DNA of 64,000 bases. It comes from Orientallactaga sibirica. Taxonomy: Eukaryota; Chordata; Mammalia; Rodentia; Dipodidae. Both the position numbers and the translations under genes were made by a program. This document shows positions 12,385-25,900 of this stretch, in pieces. The notes under the pieces were generated by a model. The model saw nothing but the letters and a program-made list of their open reading frames with translations. It searched no databases and was not told the origin of the DNA. The DNA lies in NCBI GenBank assembly GCA_036365145.1, contig JAEOAD010000015.1, positions 13,571,501 to 13,635,500 of the forward strand. Direction: 5' to 3'. The number at the start of each line of letters is the position of its first letter. Position 1 is the stretch's first letter.

Positions 12385-13700
12385 TCAAGTGCTTTGGAAC
12401 CTCAGTTTTAACCTCTGGCATAAAGGAAGAGGACTATCAACACAAGCAAGAGGGTCATTATCTATCTTCGGACATTGCTGGAAAGCCCAAGTACTTTTTG
12501 TTGGGTCTGAGCAACAGTCCTCTGCATCTCCAGCTGTTTTATAGGACCTGGCACAGCATCCAGTTTGGTTACTATGTGTCTTAGGGTTACTGAGTTTCTT
12601 GGGCTCACTTTCTTTGAGCTGGGCTGGGCTTTGCTTCTGAAAACTGTACTGCAGTTTCTGAGTTGTATACTTAGCATTCTCATACAATGGGACACTTTCT
12701 TCATCAGAGGAATCTCTCTCAAGGCAAACACTCTTCTTAATGACATTTTTTTTAGTATTTTGCTTAGCAACTTTTGCATTAGGATATAAAGCAGTCATTG
12801 GTGGTCCGACTTGAACACTGGAGGTCTTTACTATTGGGCTGTCAAGAGAATGAGGCATGGAAGTCTTCACTTTACAGTTTTCTTGGAGTAGCTGGTTTTC
12901 TTTTATTGCTTTAGAGTTTTTGGATTCACTGTGCAAATGAATTCCTGGAAGTTCCTTTGAAAAACGTGATGAACACTCAGAATGACTGCCACCAATATGA
13001 GATCCTTTTACCTTTAGCAAGGACAAACTTTTCAGGTCAACATCTGGTTGTCCATTATCCTGAGGATGCAAGGATTTTATACGTATTCGTTCCTTTAAAG
13101 GCAAATCCTGAAGACATAAACCAGTAATGCCAGAAAGCAGATGCTCCTCAGGACAAATCTTCTGAAGAACCCTCCCCGACACTTTACTGTTGTCTGTGAT
13201 GGACTGTTCTGATTTACATGATTGTTCTGAGATGTTTTCAAAGCCGTGAGGGACGGCTGAGAGTTCTGATACAAATTGTGGTTGTAAATCATGAGATAAA
13301 GTGTTTCTTTGAATATCTGGAGAATTACTAAAAGAAGAACCTTCCCAGTCAATGGTACTCAAATGTAGATTAGCAATCACAGATAGATTATGGGATGAAG
13401 TATTGGGTTGACTACATTCTGATGAGAGAGGCTTACTGACATCTTTCATTTGCCTTACAGGAGAGGGCATGAGGTGTTCTTGCATACTCAAACAGGGGGG
13501 AGTGTCTTCAGGTAAAGTCAAGCTGTTCAATGAGGGAGAAGGAGATTCCTGTGATAAAATAGGATCTGGAGATATTGCCATATTTATCTTGGAATTCTGT
13601 TGAGGGAAGATTCCATATGTGGGTTTTAAAGTCACAAGTGACTGAAAATTTACTACATTATCTGTTTCTGGAAGGTTTTCTTTAGGCCCAATCTTCACAT
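12385..13700 (-). CDS. GEN1: GEN1 exon 14: C-terminal tail, residues 469-906, and stop
   Basis: This 1,316-nt terminal exon encodes nearly half the protein: a Ser/Pro/Gln-rich, probably disordered tail with conserved islands (NLSVIANLHLSTIDWEGSSF, CPEEHLLSGITGLCLQDLPL) and the basic C-terminus PLCQRLKLRFQST. Acceptor TTTTCTTTTCAG|ATG. In human GEN1 this tail carries regulatory and localisation signals. Divergence is higher than in the catalytic exons, as expected for this family. Confidence 0.96.
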
Positions 13701-15742
13701 CTGAAAAGAAAAAGACACATACAATGAAAACCTATTTTCTTTTCCTTAAAAAACAACAACAAAAAACAAAACAAAAAAAGATTTCAATTAGAAATCTGTA
13801 TAAGCTTTTTTTGACCCTACTGTTCCCCAGTTCATTTCTAGAAATTTTGTAAAATACTTTTCTTGAGTTGCTTTCTTCACTGAATTCTAAGGAATAAAGA
13901 TAATGTGTTTATACCCCACAATGTTATATACAGGAGTTGCTCTAGGATTGTTTAGTATTAGGTATTACACATATACCATACTTCCTATCCTATACTTATG
14001 TTAGTAAGCAGAGAATGATGTATTCCCAGCTTTTCAGTTTTAAAAGAAAAAGTGTGTAAGGCTCAAGATGTACTGTTATGGGTACAACACTTCCTAGCTA
14101 GCATTGGTAAGGCCCTAAATTTGATCCCCAACACTGTCAGTGTGATAAAGTATATCAAGACCAAAAAGGAAGACTTCCATGAAACTCCTGACTTATAGAA
14201 CTTGCAGCAAAAAATGAGACAATTTCAAAGAGATCCAGTGGCTTTCTGTAACAATGGTGTGCAGAATTCACAGCTAACCCAATACTTACTTTTTTGTTTC
14301 TTCCCTTTATTTTCTAACTGCTGTTTTTTGTAAACAGCAACAACCTCAGGATAGGCTGCTTCAAACAATGATTCTTCTTCAATTGTAAATAGAATCAATT
14401 CTCCAGGTTGTTTGTCTTCCATAGTAAAATGTTCTAAAAGATTAAAAACACATAAAGCAGCTTCACTAGATTTTAAGAAAATCAATTTTCTTAAAAATGC
14501 ATTTTCTTAATGCAAATTAAGTTTACCAGGTAAAGCAAGTTATCGACAAAAGGATAATTCACCAATTTTGCTCTATAACACCTCTGTTCTAATAATTTGT
14601 TGCTGCTAGTGCAAGAATTATTTTCTTTTGCATATAAGAGCTTAAAAGAGATTTCTTTTAAAATTAGAACTTTAGGGGCTGGAGAAATGGTTTAGTGGTT
14701 AAGGCATTTGCCTGTGAGGCCAAAAGATCCTGGTTTGATTCTCCAGGGTGCACATAAGACAGATGCACAAGGGGTTCATACATCTGGAGTTCTTTGCATT
14801 GGCTAAAGGCCCTAGTGTGCCCCATTCTCTCTCTGCCTCTCTTCTATTTCTCTTTCTGCTTGCAAATAAATAAGGAATGGAATAGATAGCTTCCTAGTCC
14901 TTTAACATCAGATTTCTTTAGTGATGGCTTCTGAAAAGACCAGAGTATTACTATTTTCCAGATTCATCCTTTACTTCCTTCCTCCCTCTTTCTCTGGAGC
15001 AAACCCTGGGCTTCATGTATGCTGACAATGGTAAAGCAAATTAAAATAAAACAGATAATTGTAAGCATTTCTGAGTTAAATTAGCTTGGAGTACATTTCC
15101 TCCATTAAAGGACTTTTCCTTCTAGGACAAGTTAAAGTGGGTACATGATCCTTAGGTCCTGACAGGGAGATGCAATGCCTAACTTTGGGTTGGTATTGTT
15201 TAGTTTCCTACAGCTTCAACTTTCATTGAACAAATTTACTCTTTCACTCACCCGAACATTTAAAAATTTTAAAGCCAAATAAAAATGAACTTCAGGGCTG
15301 GGAAATGGCTTAGTGATTAGGATGCTTGCCTGCAAAGCCTAAGGATCAATTCCCCAGAACACATATAAGCCAGATGCACAAGGTAGTGCATGTGTCTGGA
15401 GTTCGTTTGCAGCAGCTGGAGACTCTGGTGCACCCATTCTCTTTTCTCTGCCTCTTTCTTTCTCAAATAAATAAATAAATAAATAAAAATATTTAAAAAG
15501 AAAAGGAATTTGAGATCATTTTCCATTTTAAATTATCTGTGTTTTACTTGTCTTTATATTGGGAGGGAATTGAAAGTTTACAGTAAAAATTAGTTTTGAG
15601 CTGGGCATGCTGGCACGCACCTTTAATCCCAGCACTTGGGAGGCAGAGGTAGGAGGATCTCCATGAGCTCAAGGCCACCCTGAGACCACATAGTGAATTC
15701 CAGGTCAGCCTGGGATAAAGAGAGACCCTGCCTCGAAAAACC

Positions 15743-15774
<32 letters not shown>

Positions 15775-17490
15775 TATAATCATAAATTCCTATGAAAACT
15801 AAACAGAGTATGAAAAAAATAAGAGTAAGAGTTCTTCAGCTAATATTCAGCAATCTCAACTGCTTTAGAATATGAAACCCAATGTCCAGATCATTTTTGG
15901 AAGCATTTTAAAACAATTTTATCTATTTACTTATTTGTTTGTTTGTTTAGAGGGGGGGCAGATAGAGAGAATAGGCATGCCACCATGTGTGCGTCTGCCT
16001 TTATGTGGGTATCTGGGTCCTTAAGTTTTGCCAGCAAGCACCTTATCTCTGCAGCCCCAGCCTTTTCTTTCTCTCTTTCTTTTCTTTTCTTTTTCTTTTT
16101 TCCACGTAGGGTCTCACTGTAGCCCAGGCTGACCTGAAATTCACTATGTAGTCTCACGGTGGCCTCAAACTTACAGCGATCCTCCTACCTCTGCCTCCCA
16201 AGTGCTGGGATTAAAGGCGTACACCACCATGCCTGGCAGCCCCAGCATTTTCTTAATAAATAATCAAAACTATTCTGGTATTACAATCCCATGCACAAAA
16301 AAGAAATGCCAAAAGTATTAAATTATCTGTTTATTAGCCAATGCTAAAATAACATGAGTCAACTTAAAATTTAATCTATGGTGCATGTGATATGTGTTTA
16401 AATTTCATAAACACACATATACATTTATTGCATATACACACTATCTACTACACATATAGGATCAAGTGTTATAAATTAAATATTTGTCTTACAGTGAATA
16501 CATACCAGGCTTTTCCCATTCTATTTCAAGACAATGAACTCCACTTCTGATTCGTGGCTTAACAATTCTGAAAAATAAATCTACCTATTATCTAATTGTA
16601 TGAGTTATTTGGAAAATTTCAATTTGTAGACTTCAATATCATTGATATTTATTCTAGGTAAAAATATACTAAGGAATTATTGCCTAAAAATACTTTGGAT
16701 CAGTTTATACAAAAGAATAATTTCATTTTGAGATATAGAGTTCTTAACTTTTAGAATTATTCAATACATTTTTCATTATTATGCAGTATACCCCTTTGCT
16801 ATATGATTTAAAAAATTTTTAAAAATTATTTTATTTATTATTTTTGAGAGAGACACAGAGAGAAACAGATAGAGAGAGGAAGACAGAGATTGGCGCGCCA
16901 GCGCTCTCTCAGCTGCTATGAACGAAATCCAGATGTGCGCGCCCCCTTGTGGTCAAGTGTGGCATTGCGCCCTTGCGTCACTTTGCATCTGGCTAAACGT
17001 GGGACCTAGAGATTGGAATTGCTGGAGATTGGAACCAGAATTCTTAGGCTTAGCAGCGCCTTAGCCGCTCAGCCATCTCTCCAGCCCTGCTATATGATTT
17101 TTATTTTAAAGCTTACCTTGTCACATTACTTTGGTACATATTTACCTAGCATGTCTTTTTAAATTTGTTTTCAAACTGGTATATTATTCTATATTTATTG
17201 TAATAATAATTTTACTTTTCCAGTGTAATCTATATTTTAATAGATGGATTCAATCCTCTTACACGTATTGTGACTATTCATAAAGTTGGACTCATTCTAA
17301 ATCTCATATTGTTTCCTCTTGCTCCTCCTACTCCTCACTTCCTCCTTCCTGTATTTTTTGTTGGAGTCTTATTTACCCATTTAACTGTGTTGGTTTGGAT
17401 GTCAGACATCTATAGTACTTAAATGTGTTAGTACATGACAAATTTGAATCGAAACTCTTAAAATGTGTATTTAAATATTTTTATTTATTT

Positions 17491-17528
<38 letters not shown>

Positions 17529-19880
17529 GAGAGAGAATGGGAGTGCCAGGGTCTCTAGTCACTGCAAATGAACTCCAGACACATGCACCACCTTGTACAG
17601 CTTTACATGGGTCCTGGAGAATTGAATCTGGGACCTTTGGTTTTGCAGGCAAGTGCCTTAACCAATAAGCCATTTGTTCAGCCCAAAATGTGTATTCAAG
17701 ACTAATCACTCAAAATATTAAACATTATGCAAATATTTATATACATTTTTTAAGTTGGCTTATTAGACTAGCCACTTAAAATCCATTTTGGTGCTGACCA
17801 CTATTTATTAGAGTCCACATATCCCCTGGGTCTCTTTTTTCTTTGACATATACTCTTTACTTGTGCTTATAAATTAGTCTCCAAGTGGTAAAATCTCTAT
17901 GCTCCGTGTGCTGAAAATACCTTCCTGTGGGAAGGTGTTTTACTAATTTCTAGGATGCTGGTTGTTTCTGAAATAATATTCCATCATTTTATGGTATTTG
18001 TTATGACATATGAGTAATCCCACTGTACCCTGTCTTCTGTTCATATGCCCCCAGCCCCGTTGGAGAATTTTCAAACATTTAGAAAGTTGTAATTGTACAA
18101 TGAATAAACACACACCTTCAGCAAGACTTACCAGTTGTTAACAATTTGCCACATTGACTTCCTTTATTTGAAAGTTTGTTGTGGACATGTTTCATGATAA
18201 ATATTGTAGGCTTTTTATGTATTTTCCTCCATGGACACAATTCAACCTTCACTCTCCATAAAGTAACACTGGAATATTATTACCTAATATACAGCTCATA
18301 TCTAAATTTCACCAACTGTGCTCAAAAATATCCTTTATGGCCCAAAACAAATAGAGATCCAGTAACCGCTAATATCTTGCTTAAATTACCACGTGTCTTT
18401 AATGTTTTTTAATTAAGAAAAACTGTGGTTTGTTTTGATTTATAATGTCCATATGTTTTATTTTATAATGTCCATATCTTTGAAGAATTCAGAATGAACA
18501 AGATTAAACTTTTTTAGCATAAGTATACAGATAATGAAGTATCTTTCTTTATCAAAGTAGGAGGGACATGATGTCATCCTATTGATCTATTGTTATTAAT
18601 TACTCATTTAAGCACTAGTTTCCTTTTGAAGTTAACATTTTCCTTTACAACTACTTAATGGAATGATATATTTTCTACAGCAATTTCCCCCTTACCCCCA
18701 AGGTGGGGTCTTACTCTAGCCCAGTTTGTCCTGGAATTCACTATGTAGTCTCAGGCTGGCCTTCAACTCACAGCGATCCTCTTACCTCAGCCTCCCAAGT
18801 GCTGGGATTAAAGGTGTGTGTCACCATGCCTGGCTCCAGCAATTTTCGTCAATTGTTTTAATTCACTGACAATTCTTTCTCCATTGACTTGGCACTTTTT
18901 ATGTGTCTTTCATGTTTGATGTCTACAATATGCCTGATACAATAGGCTGGATATTTTATTGCTAATGTGCTTAAACGAGGAATGTAACATGATCTGAGAA
19001 CAGGTCCCTAATTTTAGAAAACCTTTAAATGTCATGTGATCTTTTTATTAGCTTCTAGAGATATATTGGAAACTGATTCTCCAAGTTTAAACTATTCTTA
19101 TGCACTTTAAAAACTATTTATTTATTTATTTATTTGAGAGAGTGAGAAAGAGGCAGAGAGAGAGAGGAGATGTGCCAGGGCCACTGCCAATGAACTCCAG
19201 ATGCATGCACCACCTTGTGCAGCTGGCTTACATGGGTCTTTGGAGGCAAATGCCTTAACCACAAAGCCATCTCTCAAGCCCCATATTCTTAAGTAATTTT
19301 TATGACTCTTCATACCAATTGCCCTCTATGTGATTAGTTCCTTAACATTTAACCAAGTCATGCTTAGCATCCCAAACAACTATTTTTCTTTCTTATTTTT
19401 TTAAAACTTGATTTGTAATAGTTCACTTTTTACTTCATTCGAGATTGTTTCTATCCACTTTTGCCTTCTTTTTAAAAATTATTTATTTATTTGCAAGAAG
19501 AGAGGAAAAAGAGAGAACATGAACAAACATGGCTGTACCAAGCCCTCTGGTGATCCCAAACGAACTCCAGATGCATGCGCCACTGTGCATATGGGCACTG
19601 GGGAATCAAGCCCTGGTCATTAGGCTTTGCAGGCAAGCTCCTTAACTGCTGAGTCGTCTCTCTAGCCCCCCCCTCTTTTTTTTTGTTTTTCAAGGTAGGG
19701 TTTCACTCTAGCCCAGGATGACCTGGAATTCACTATGTAGTCTCAGGGTGGCCTCCAACTCATGGTGATCCTTCTACCTCTGCTTCCCAAGTACTGGGAT
19801 TAAAGGCATGCACCATCACACCTGGCTTAGCCCCTTCTTTATTTTTATTTTTAGTTTTTTACTTCTTTGAGAGAAAGAGG

Positions 19881-19918
<38 letters not shown>

Positions 19919-22900
19919 ATGAGTGCACCAGGGCCTTCAGCCGCTGCAAATGAACTCCAGATGCATGTGCCACCATGTGTATCAGGCTTATGTGGGTCCT
20001 GGAGAACTGAACCAGGGTCTTTAGTCTTTGCAAGCAAATGCCTTAACTGCTAAGCCATCTCTCCAGCCCCCTTTTGCCATTTTATATGTACCTATAACCT
20101 ATAAATAGTATGGATTTGAAGTTGTTAAGTATCTCAGACCTGAATTTATACTCCTGTCTCGAATGTAAACCCTAAAGATGGTTTTAATATTTAGGAGGTT
20201 CTCCACCTTTAGAAAACAGAGAGCAATTATACTTCTCTATTAGAGATACTAAGAACATTTTAAAATCATCAAGTATTGAAATGGAGCCCCATCTTCACCA
20301 TACCTTTAAGTTATATTACCTAATTGGTTGTAGTTGATTTGAGTTCTTTCTACCAAGTTTTCTTTCTGTCATATCATAGCGGGTCAGAAGCACCAACAAT
20401 TTCTCACATGCATAGTGATTGGGCCACTCCATTTTTTCAAGAGTAAACCTCTAGAAATATAATAAAAATAATAAATTTAAACTTTTCAAAAATAAATAGT
20501 ACTCTTAACAAAATTATAACAACCCCTTAGAAGCTAATAGAAAGATGGAGTTATGACATTTGAAGGTTTTATAAAATTTGAGACTAATTCTCAGATTCTC
20601 CATGTTTAAGCATAACAACAAGTCCAACATATTGCACCCAGCATATTGTAGACATCAAGTGCAAAAGGAAAATAATGAAAGATGGCAAATCAATGGGGAA
20701 AAATTAACAATAAAGAATTTTAAAACCACTGATGTTATACAGTAGTATAACATTAATATAATACCAGGAGTAGGAAAATTGCTCGCAGTTAAAAGGCACT
20801 TGCTTGCAAAGCTGTCTGGCTCAGGTATGAGTCCCCAGTACTCATGTAAAGCCAGATGTACAAAGTGACTCATGCATCTGGAGTTTGTTTGCAGAGGCAA
20901 GAGGCCCTGTAATGTCCATAGTTTATCTGTATCTCTCTTTCTCAAATACATAAGTAAAATTAAAAAAAAAAGTTACACTAATAAGAATACAACCACAAGG
21001 AACATTATAATGAGCTTCTAAAGGAGAAAGTATTACATGAAAATGAAGTTATGATGGTGATTGGTTTGAATATCATTGTATGTCTTAGATGTTGGGTTAA
21101 GCTTTAACTTCTAGACTGTTTTTCCATCTGTAAAATGGAGAGAATATAAGCCAGTCAACAATTTATGAAGATGAAGTAATACATTTTCTTCTTCTTGCTA
21201 TGTGGTGTCTGTGCAGATGAGCATGCATGCCCCTAGTGAATGCATGAGGAAGCCAGAGAGGTACACTAGGTGCTCTCTAGTATTTTTCCATCTTATATCC
21301 TTGAGCCAAGGTCTCTCAGTCCTCACTGAACCTGGAGCTTGTGCTGTTTATTCGTTTATTGTCAAACTGGCTGACCAGAAAGCCCTGGTGATTCTCCTCT
21401 CTGCCCTCAGCACTGGGGTTACCATGCTTGGGTTTTTGTATGTGTGCTGGAGATTGAACTCAGGGCTTCACACTTGTACACACAGTCTTACCCATTGAAC
21501 CATTTCCTCAGCTCAGGAATACATTTATTAAACATGTATTAAACACAATAGTTTTTAAGTGTCCAATAGATGTTAGTTGCTAATTACTAATATGGTGCTT
21601 TGTAGGATACAGCAACTACATACAATTTATTGAGCTATTATTTGCCTCCTAATATTAGGGGTTAATAAATATTATTTAGCTCTTGGGATAGTTTCATGAG
21701 ATAATATTATTATTTTGAGAATAATATGTATCCAGGGTCATATAGTAAATGAAAGACTATCCAATTTTTCATCTAAGTCACTGATTTCAAGTCTCAATGC
21801 TTTCACAGTCTGACAGAGTAATATAATTGATCTTGACCTTCTCTGGTCATGAGCCCCTTTCTCCCCATACATATTCCTGGATTCACTATGTTTGTACATG
21901 ACAATTTAGCAACTTATAAAAACTTGTATAGCTGCTTTATCTTATGGTCTGGATAATGCAGATATCATGAAGCAAAGGGGTAAAGAACAGAATTTAATGC
22001 TGAAAAAAATGTATGGATAGTCAATAGCTGTGTTTTAATTTTTAAATCTCCTTAACAATCAAAGTGAATATTGTTTTTGTCTTTCTAGTACATGTTTTGA
22101 ATATGAAGTAACAGTCTACTGCCTGATACCTGAAACAATAGTAAATCAGGTCTCTGATACATGATTGGCTTCACCAATTTATCCTTGTTCAAAATGAATT
22201 CTTGGATAACCTAGGTAAGAAAAAAATGAATTAGGACTTTCAAAACTTCTAAAAGAATTTGTGAAATAAACTTATGATTGAATTATTACCTCATAGAATG
22301 GAAATCCTTCACAACTGCATGCTTTCCTGGAGATAAATTATACACGTGGTATTACTACAACCAGGTAAGTTTAGACATAATAATCTTCCCTAATCTCTTC
22401 TCACTTAAAGAAAAATATCTTATAGTCATCAAACTTCTCTCTAAATAACTATTAAATTATCTTTTGAGGTGGCTGACGTTTTTAAAAGAATATGTGAGAT
22501 GTGAGTTATCTACGCATGTGGAAGTATTTCAAACATAGGTGCCTATGTAGGCCATTGCAAAAAAAAAAAGTGCTTAAAAAGACTTACTTTTTAATATTGT
22601 TCTCTATTGCATTGAGTTGCCTGCTTTGTTCTGTCTGGTGCCATTCACAAGGGCAGAAGTATTCATAATCATGTGGTTCACAATATTTATCACTCTTACA
22701 TAATTTGCATCCATTATGTTCATGATCCTTAGGTGAACCTTAAAGACACAAAAATGTATAATTTTTATTACTTTTTAGAATTCCCTTTCTGGCAGTTACC
22801 TTCTCATTGCTGGGACAACCACCCAGCCAGAAGCAGCTTATGGGAAGAGTTTATTCCAGCATTACAATTTCCAGGGGAAGCTTCTTAATGGCAAAGGAAG

Positions 22901-25900
22901 CAGGCTCACTCTATCATACATCATACAAAAAGAGAACAGCCAGGATTCAAGCAGGGTCCGGACACACATTAGGGCAGCTTTCTTGCCTCAAGGCGTGTCC
23001 CTGGTGACATACTTTTTCCCCAGGGTTCTACCTCCCATAGACTATTAGGTGGAGACTAAGTAGGAAACAATCCCAAACACCAGAGGCTATAGGGACATCA
23101 CATTCAAACCACCACAACCTTCTAAGCACATTTTTTGTAGTCATCTAGATTTTGAATGCTTGTACTGCCTTTCATGGTACCAAGCAGAGAGTTTTTAATA
23201 CATTTAGGTTGAAAAGAATGTCTAGGATAGTACAGGACAAATTATATCATATCATTACATGAAACAATAAAAATTACTTTATTTTATTAATATGAATATT
23301 AATTTGTATCCCACACTTGTACATTAATAATAATCAATAATGGAAAGCTCTCTGGATTGTGTAGGAATTACATGGTAGAGGAGTAGTAATTATTAGTAAG
23401 AAAGATTATTTGTTTAATAAAATAATTCATGGCAGAGTTTATTTACTGAGCATATTAAAAGAATACACCACTTAGTTATTCTGCCAGTATGTGCTTCTCA
23501 GTTACATGAAGTTATTTTTAACTGTGCTTGGAACATGAACAGTATGACTGGAGCACAGCTGTGGGGCCCTAGTTTCCTTTAAAAGGAAAATACTACTACC
23601 TTCAATGTCAAGAATATAGAAGACCAGAATAGTTGATGTAAAATTTCATTTTAAAAAACTACAGAATGACATGGTTATAAAAATGTTTTTCTTCTGTAAT
23701 CTCATTTATAAGGTAATAATGTGAGTGAAAAAATAGACACATACAGATTAAGTTGAATTTCTTTTAGGAGATGGGCCAACACAATTTCCCAACTTCTTTT
23801 GATGGTGAAAATCCTTTTTGATCTAGTACATGTTCAGTATTACCTTTTTTATCAGACAAGGTCTCAAGTGGTCCAGGCTGGCCTTGAACTTGCTATGTAG
23901 CTAATAATTTCAGCTCTTGATACTCTTGCCTCTCTACCTCTCCAGTGCTGGATTACAGATGTGCACTACACCTGTTCATACATGGTTCTTATTTCAGCAA
24001 GACTAATAAAGCCTCAGTTGATTTTCAACAAGAGTGAACACTAGAAAAAATTTTTTTCTTTCCATGCTTTTAAATTAAATTATTATTATTATTATTATTA
24101 TTTGATGTGGATCTCATACTAGGTCAGGTTGACCTAGAATTCACTCTAGCCCAGGTGGGCCTCGAATTCAAGGTGATCCTCTTCTTCTTCAGCTTCACAA
24201 GCGCTGTGATGGATTATAGGTGTGAGCCTTCCTTGTTTTTTTTTTTTTCTTTGCATTTTTGGAAGCAGGGTCTCACTGTTGTCCAAGCTGGTCTTGAACC
24301 CATGGCAATGCTATCTCAGCCTCCTAAATGCTGGGGTTACAAATGTGAGTCACTACTCCTAGCTCATTATCTTTATACTCAGTAAAAATAAACCACAGGA
24401 TATAAAGAATCATGTAAGGATTAAATATATAACATGGATAAAAAAATGGCTTTAATCTACCTTCTCTTAAGACTTATATTTCTTCTTAAAATGGGTTTGT
24501 GTGTCAAGCAAAAAATAATTTTAAGATGTAATTTTGTATCATAGTGCAAAATTGCACTTATCCCATGTTTACAATTTCTATCACAACACTTCATTCAAAA
24601 AATATTTATTGGGTGCCTGTGATATTTATATAAAACATCTTGGGACTCTAAAGCATTTATAATGTATCAGAGAAGACAATTCAAAAGCCCTCAAAGTACT
24701 CTTAATAAAGGTATTAAAAAGTATGATAAGAGGGCTGGAGAGATGGCTTAGCGGTTAAGGTGCCTGCCTTCTAAGCCTAAGAACGCTGGTTCCAATCTCC
24801 AGGTCCCACGTTTAGTCAGATGCAAAGTGACGCAAAGGCTCAATGCCGCACTTGCCCACAAGGGGGCGCACACATCTGGATTTCGTTCACAGCAGCTGAA
24901 AGACTGTTGGCGCGCCCATCTCTATCTGTCTTCCTCTCCTTCTCTCTGTGTCTCTCTCAAAAACAAAAAAAGTATGATAAGAACATGAATGTAAAAGTGG
25001 ATATCAGACTCTAAATATTCTAAAGATATTCCTTATGACTGCTTACCTGGATGCAAACACACAGAACAATGGGCCAGATTTTGTGCTTGTGGTCGTGGGA
25101 TAGAGTAGGAAGGTGTTTCAATCCATGTTTTAAATCTTTATTAGAAAATGGTTTTAAAAAAGAGAGAAAAGAATTAAGGCCATAAACATATGTTCTCAAA
25201 TATCAGTTTATTTTATTACCTTTTATCTGACAAATTATTTTTCCTTTGGTGGGGATAAATGTGGTGACCAAGCCTGAGAAAAGTCAATTTTCTACAAGCC
25301 TTATTCATTTATTTACTTATTTGAGAGAGAAAGAGAGAGGGAGGGAAGGAGGAGGGGGAGATAGAGAGGAAAAGTGGGCGTGCCAGGGCATCTAGCTATT
25401 ACAAACCGACTCTAGACACATGCGACACCTTGTTCATCTGGCTTACGTTGGTCCTGGGGAATGCAAACTGGGTCAACTGGCTTTGAGGGCAAGTGCCTTA
25501 ACCACTAAGACATCTCTCCAGCCCTATAAGCCTTATTTTTGAGAAACATCTTGTTTTTGGTCTTTCAAGGTGGAGTCTCACTCTAGCTTGGGTTAACCTG
25601 GAACTCACTCAGTTGCTAAGGCTGTCCTCATATTCATGGTGATCTTCCTACCTCAGCCTACTGAGTGGTGGGATTAAAGTTGTGGGCCAGTACAGCTGGC
25701 CTCTATAAGCTTTCAATGTGACCCCCAAGGACAGAAGAATTGCAAAAGGGGCAGATCAGAGTGTGTGCATGAATGAACATATCTGTATGCCTTTATAGAT
25801 GTATATCTAATCATATATTCACTCAGTCTCTTTTTCATTTGGTGAAGAAGTTTGTTAGGCAGCAATAAAAGGGGAGAATGATTTGGCTTTATCTTTTTTC

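Noticed and set aside
13095..13352. Extra ORFs overlapping the last GEN1 exon
   Set aside because: Shadow frames of the GEN1 C-terminal coding sequence; frame continuity supports only the 906-codon product.
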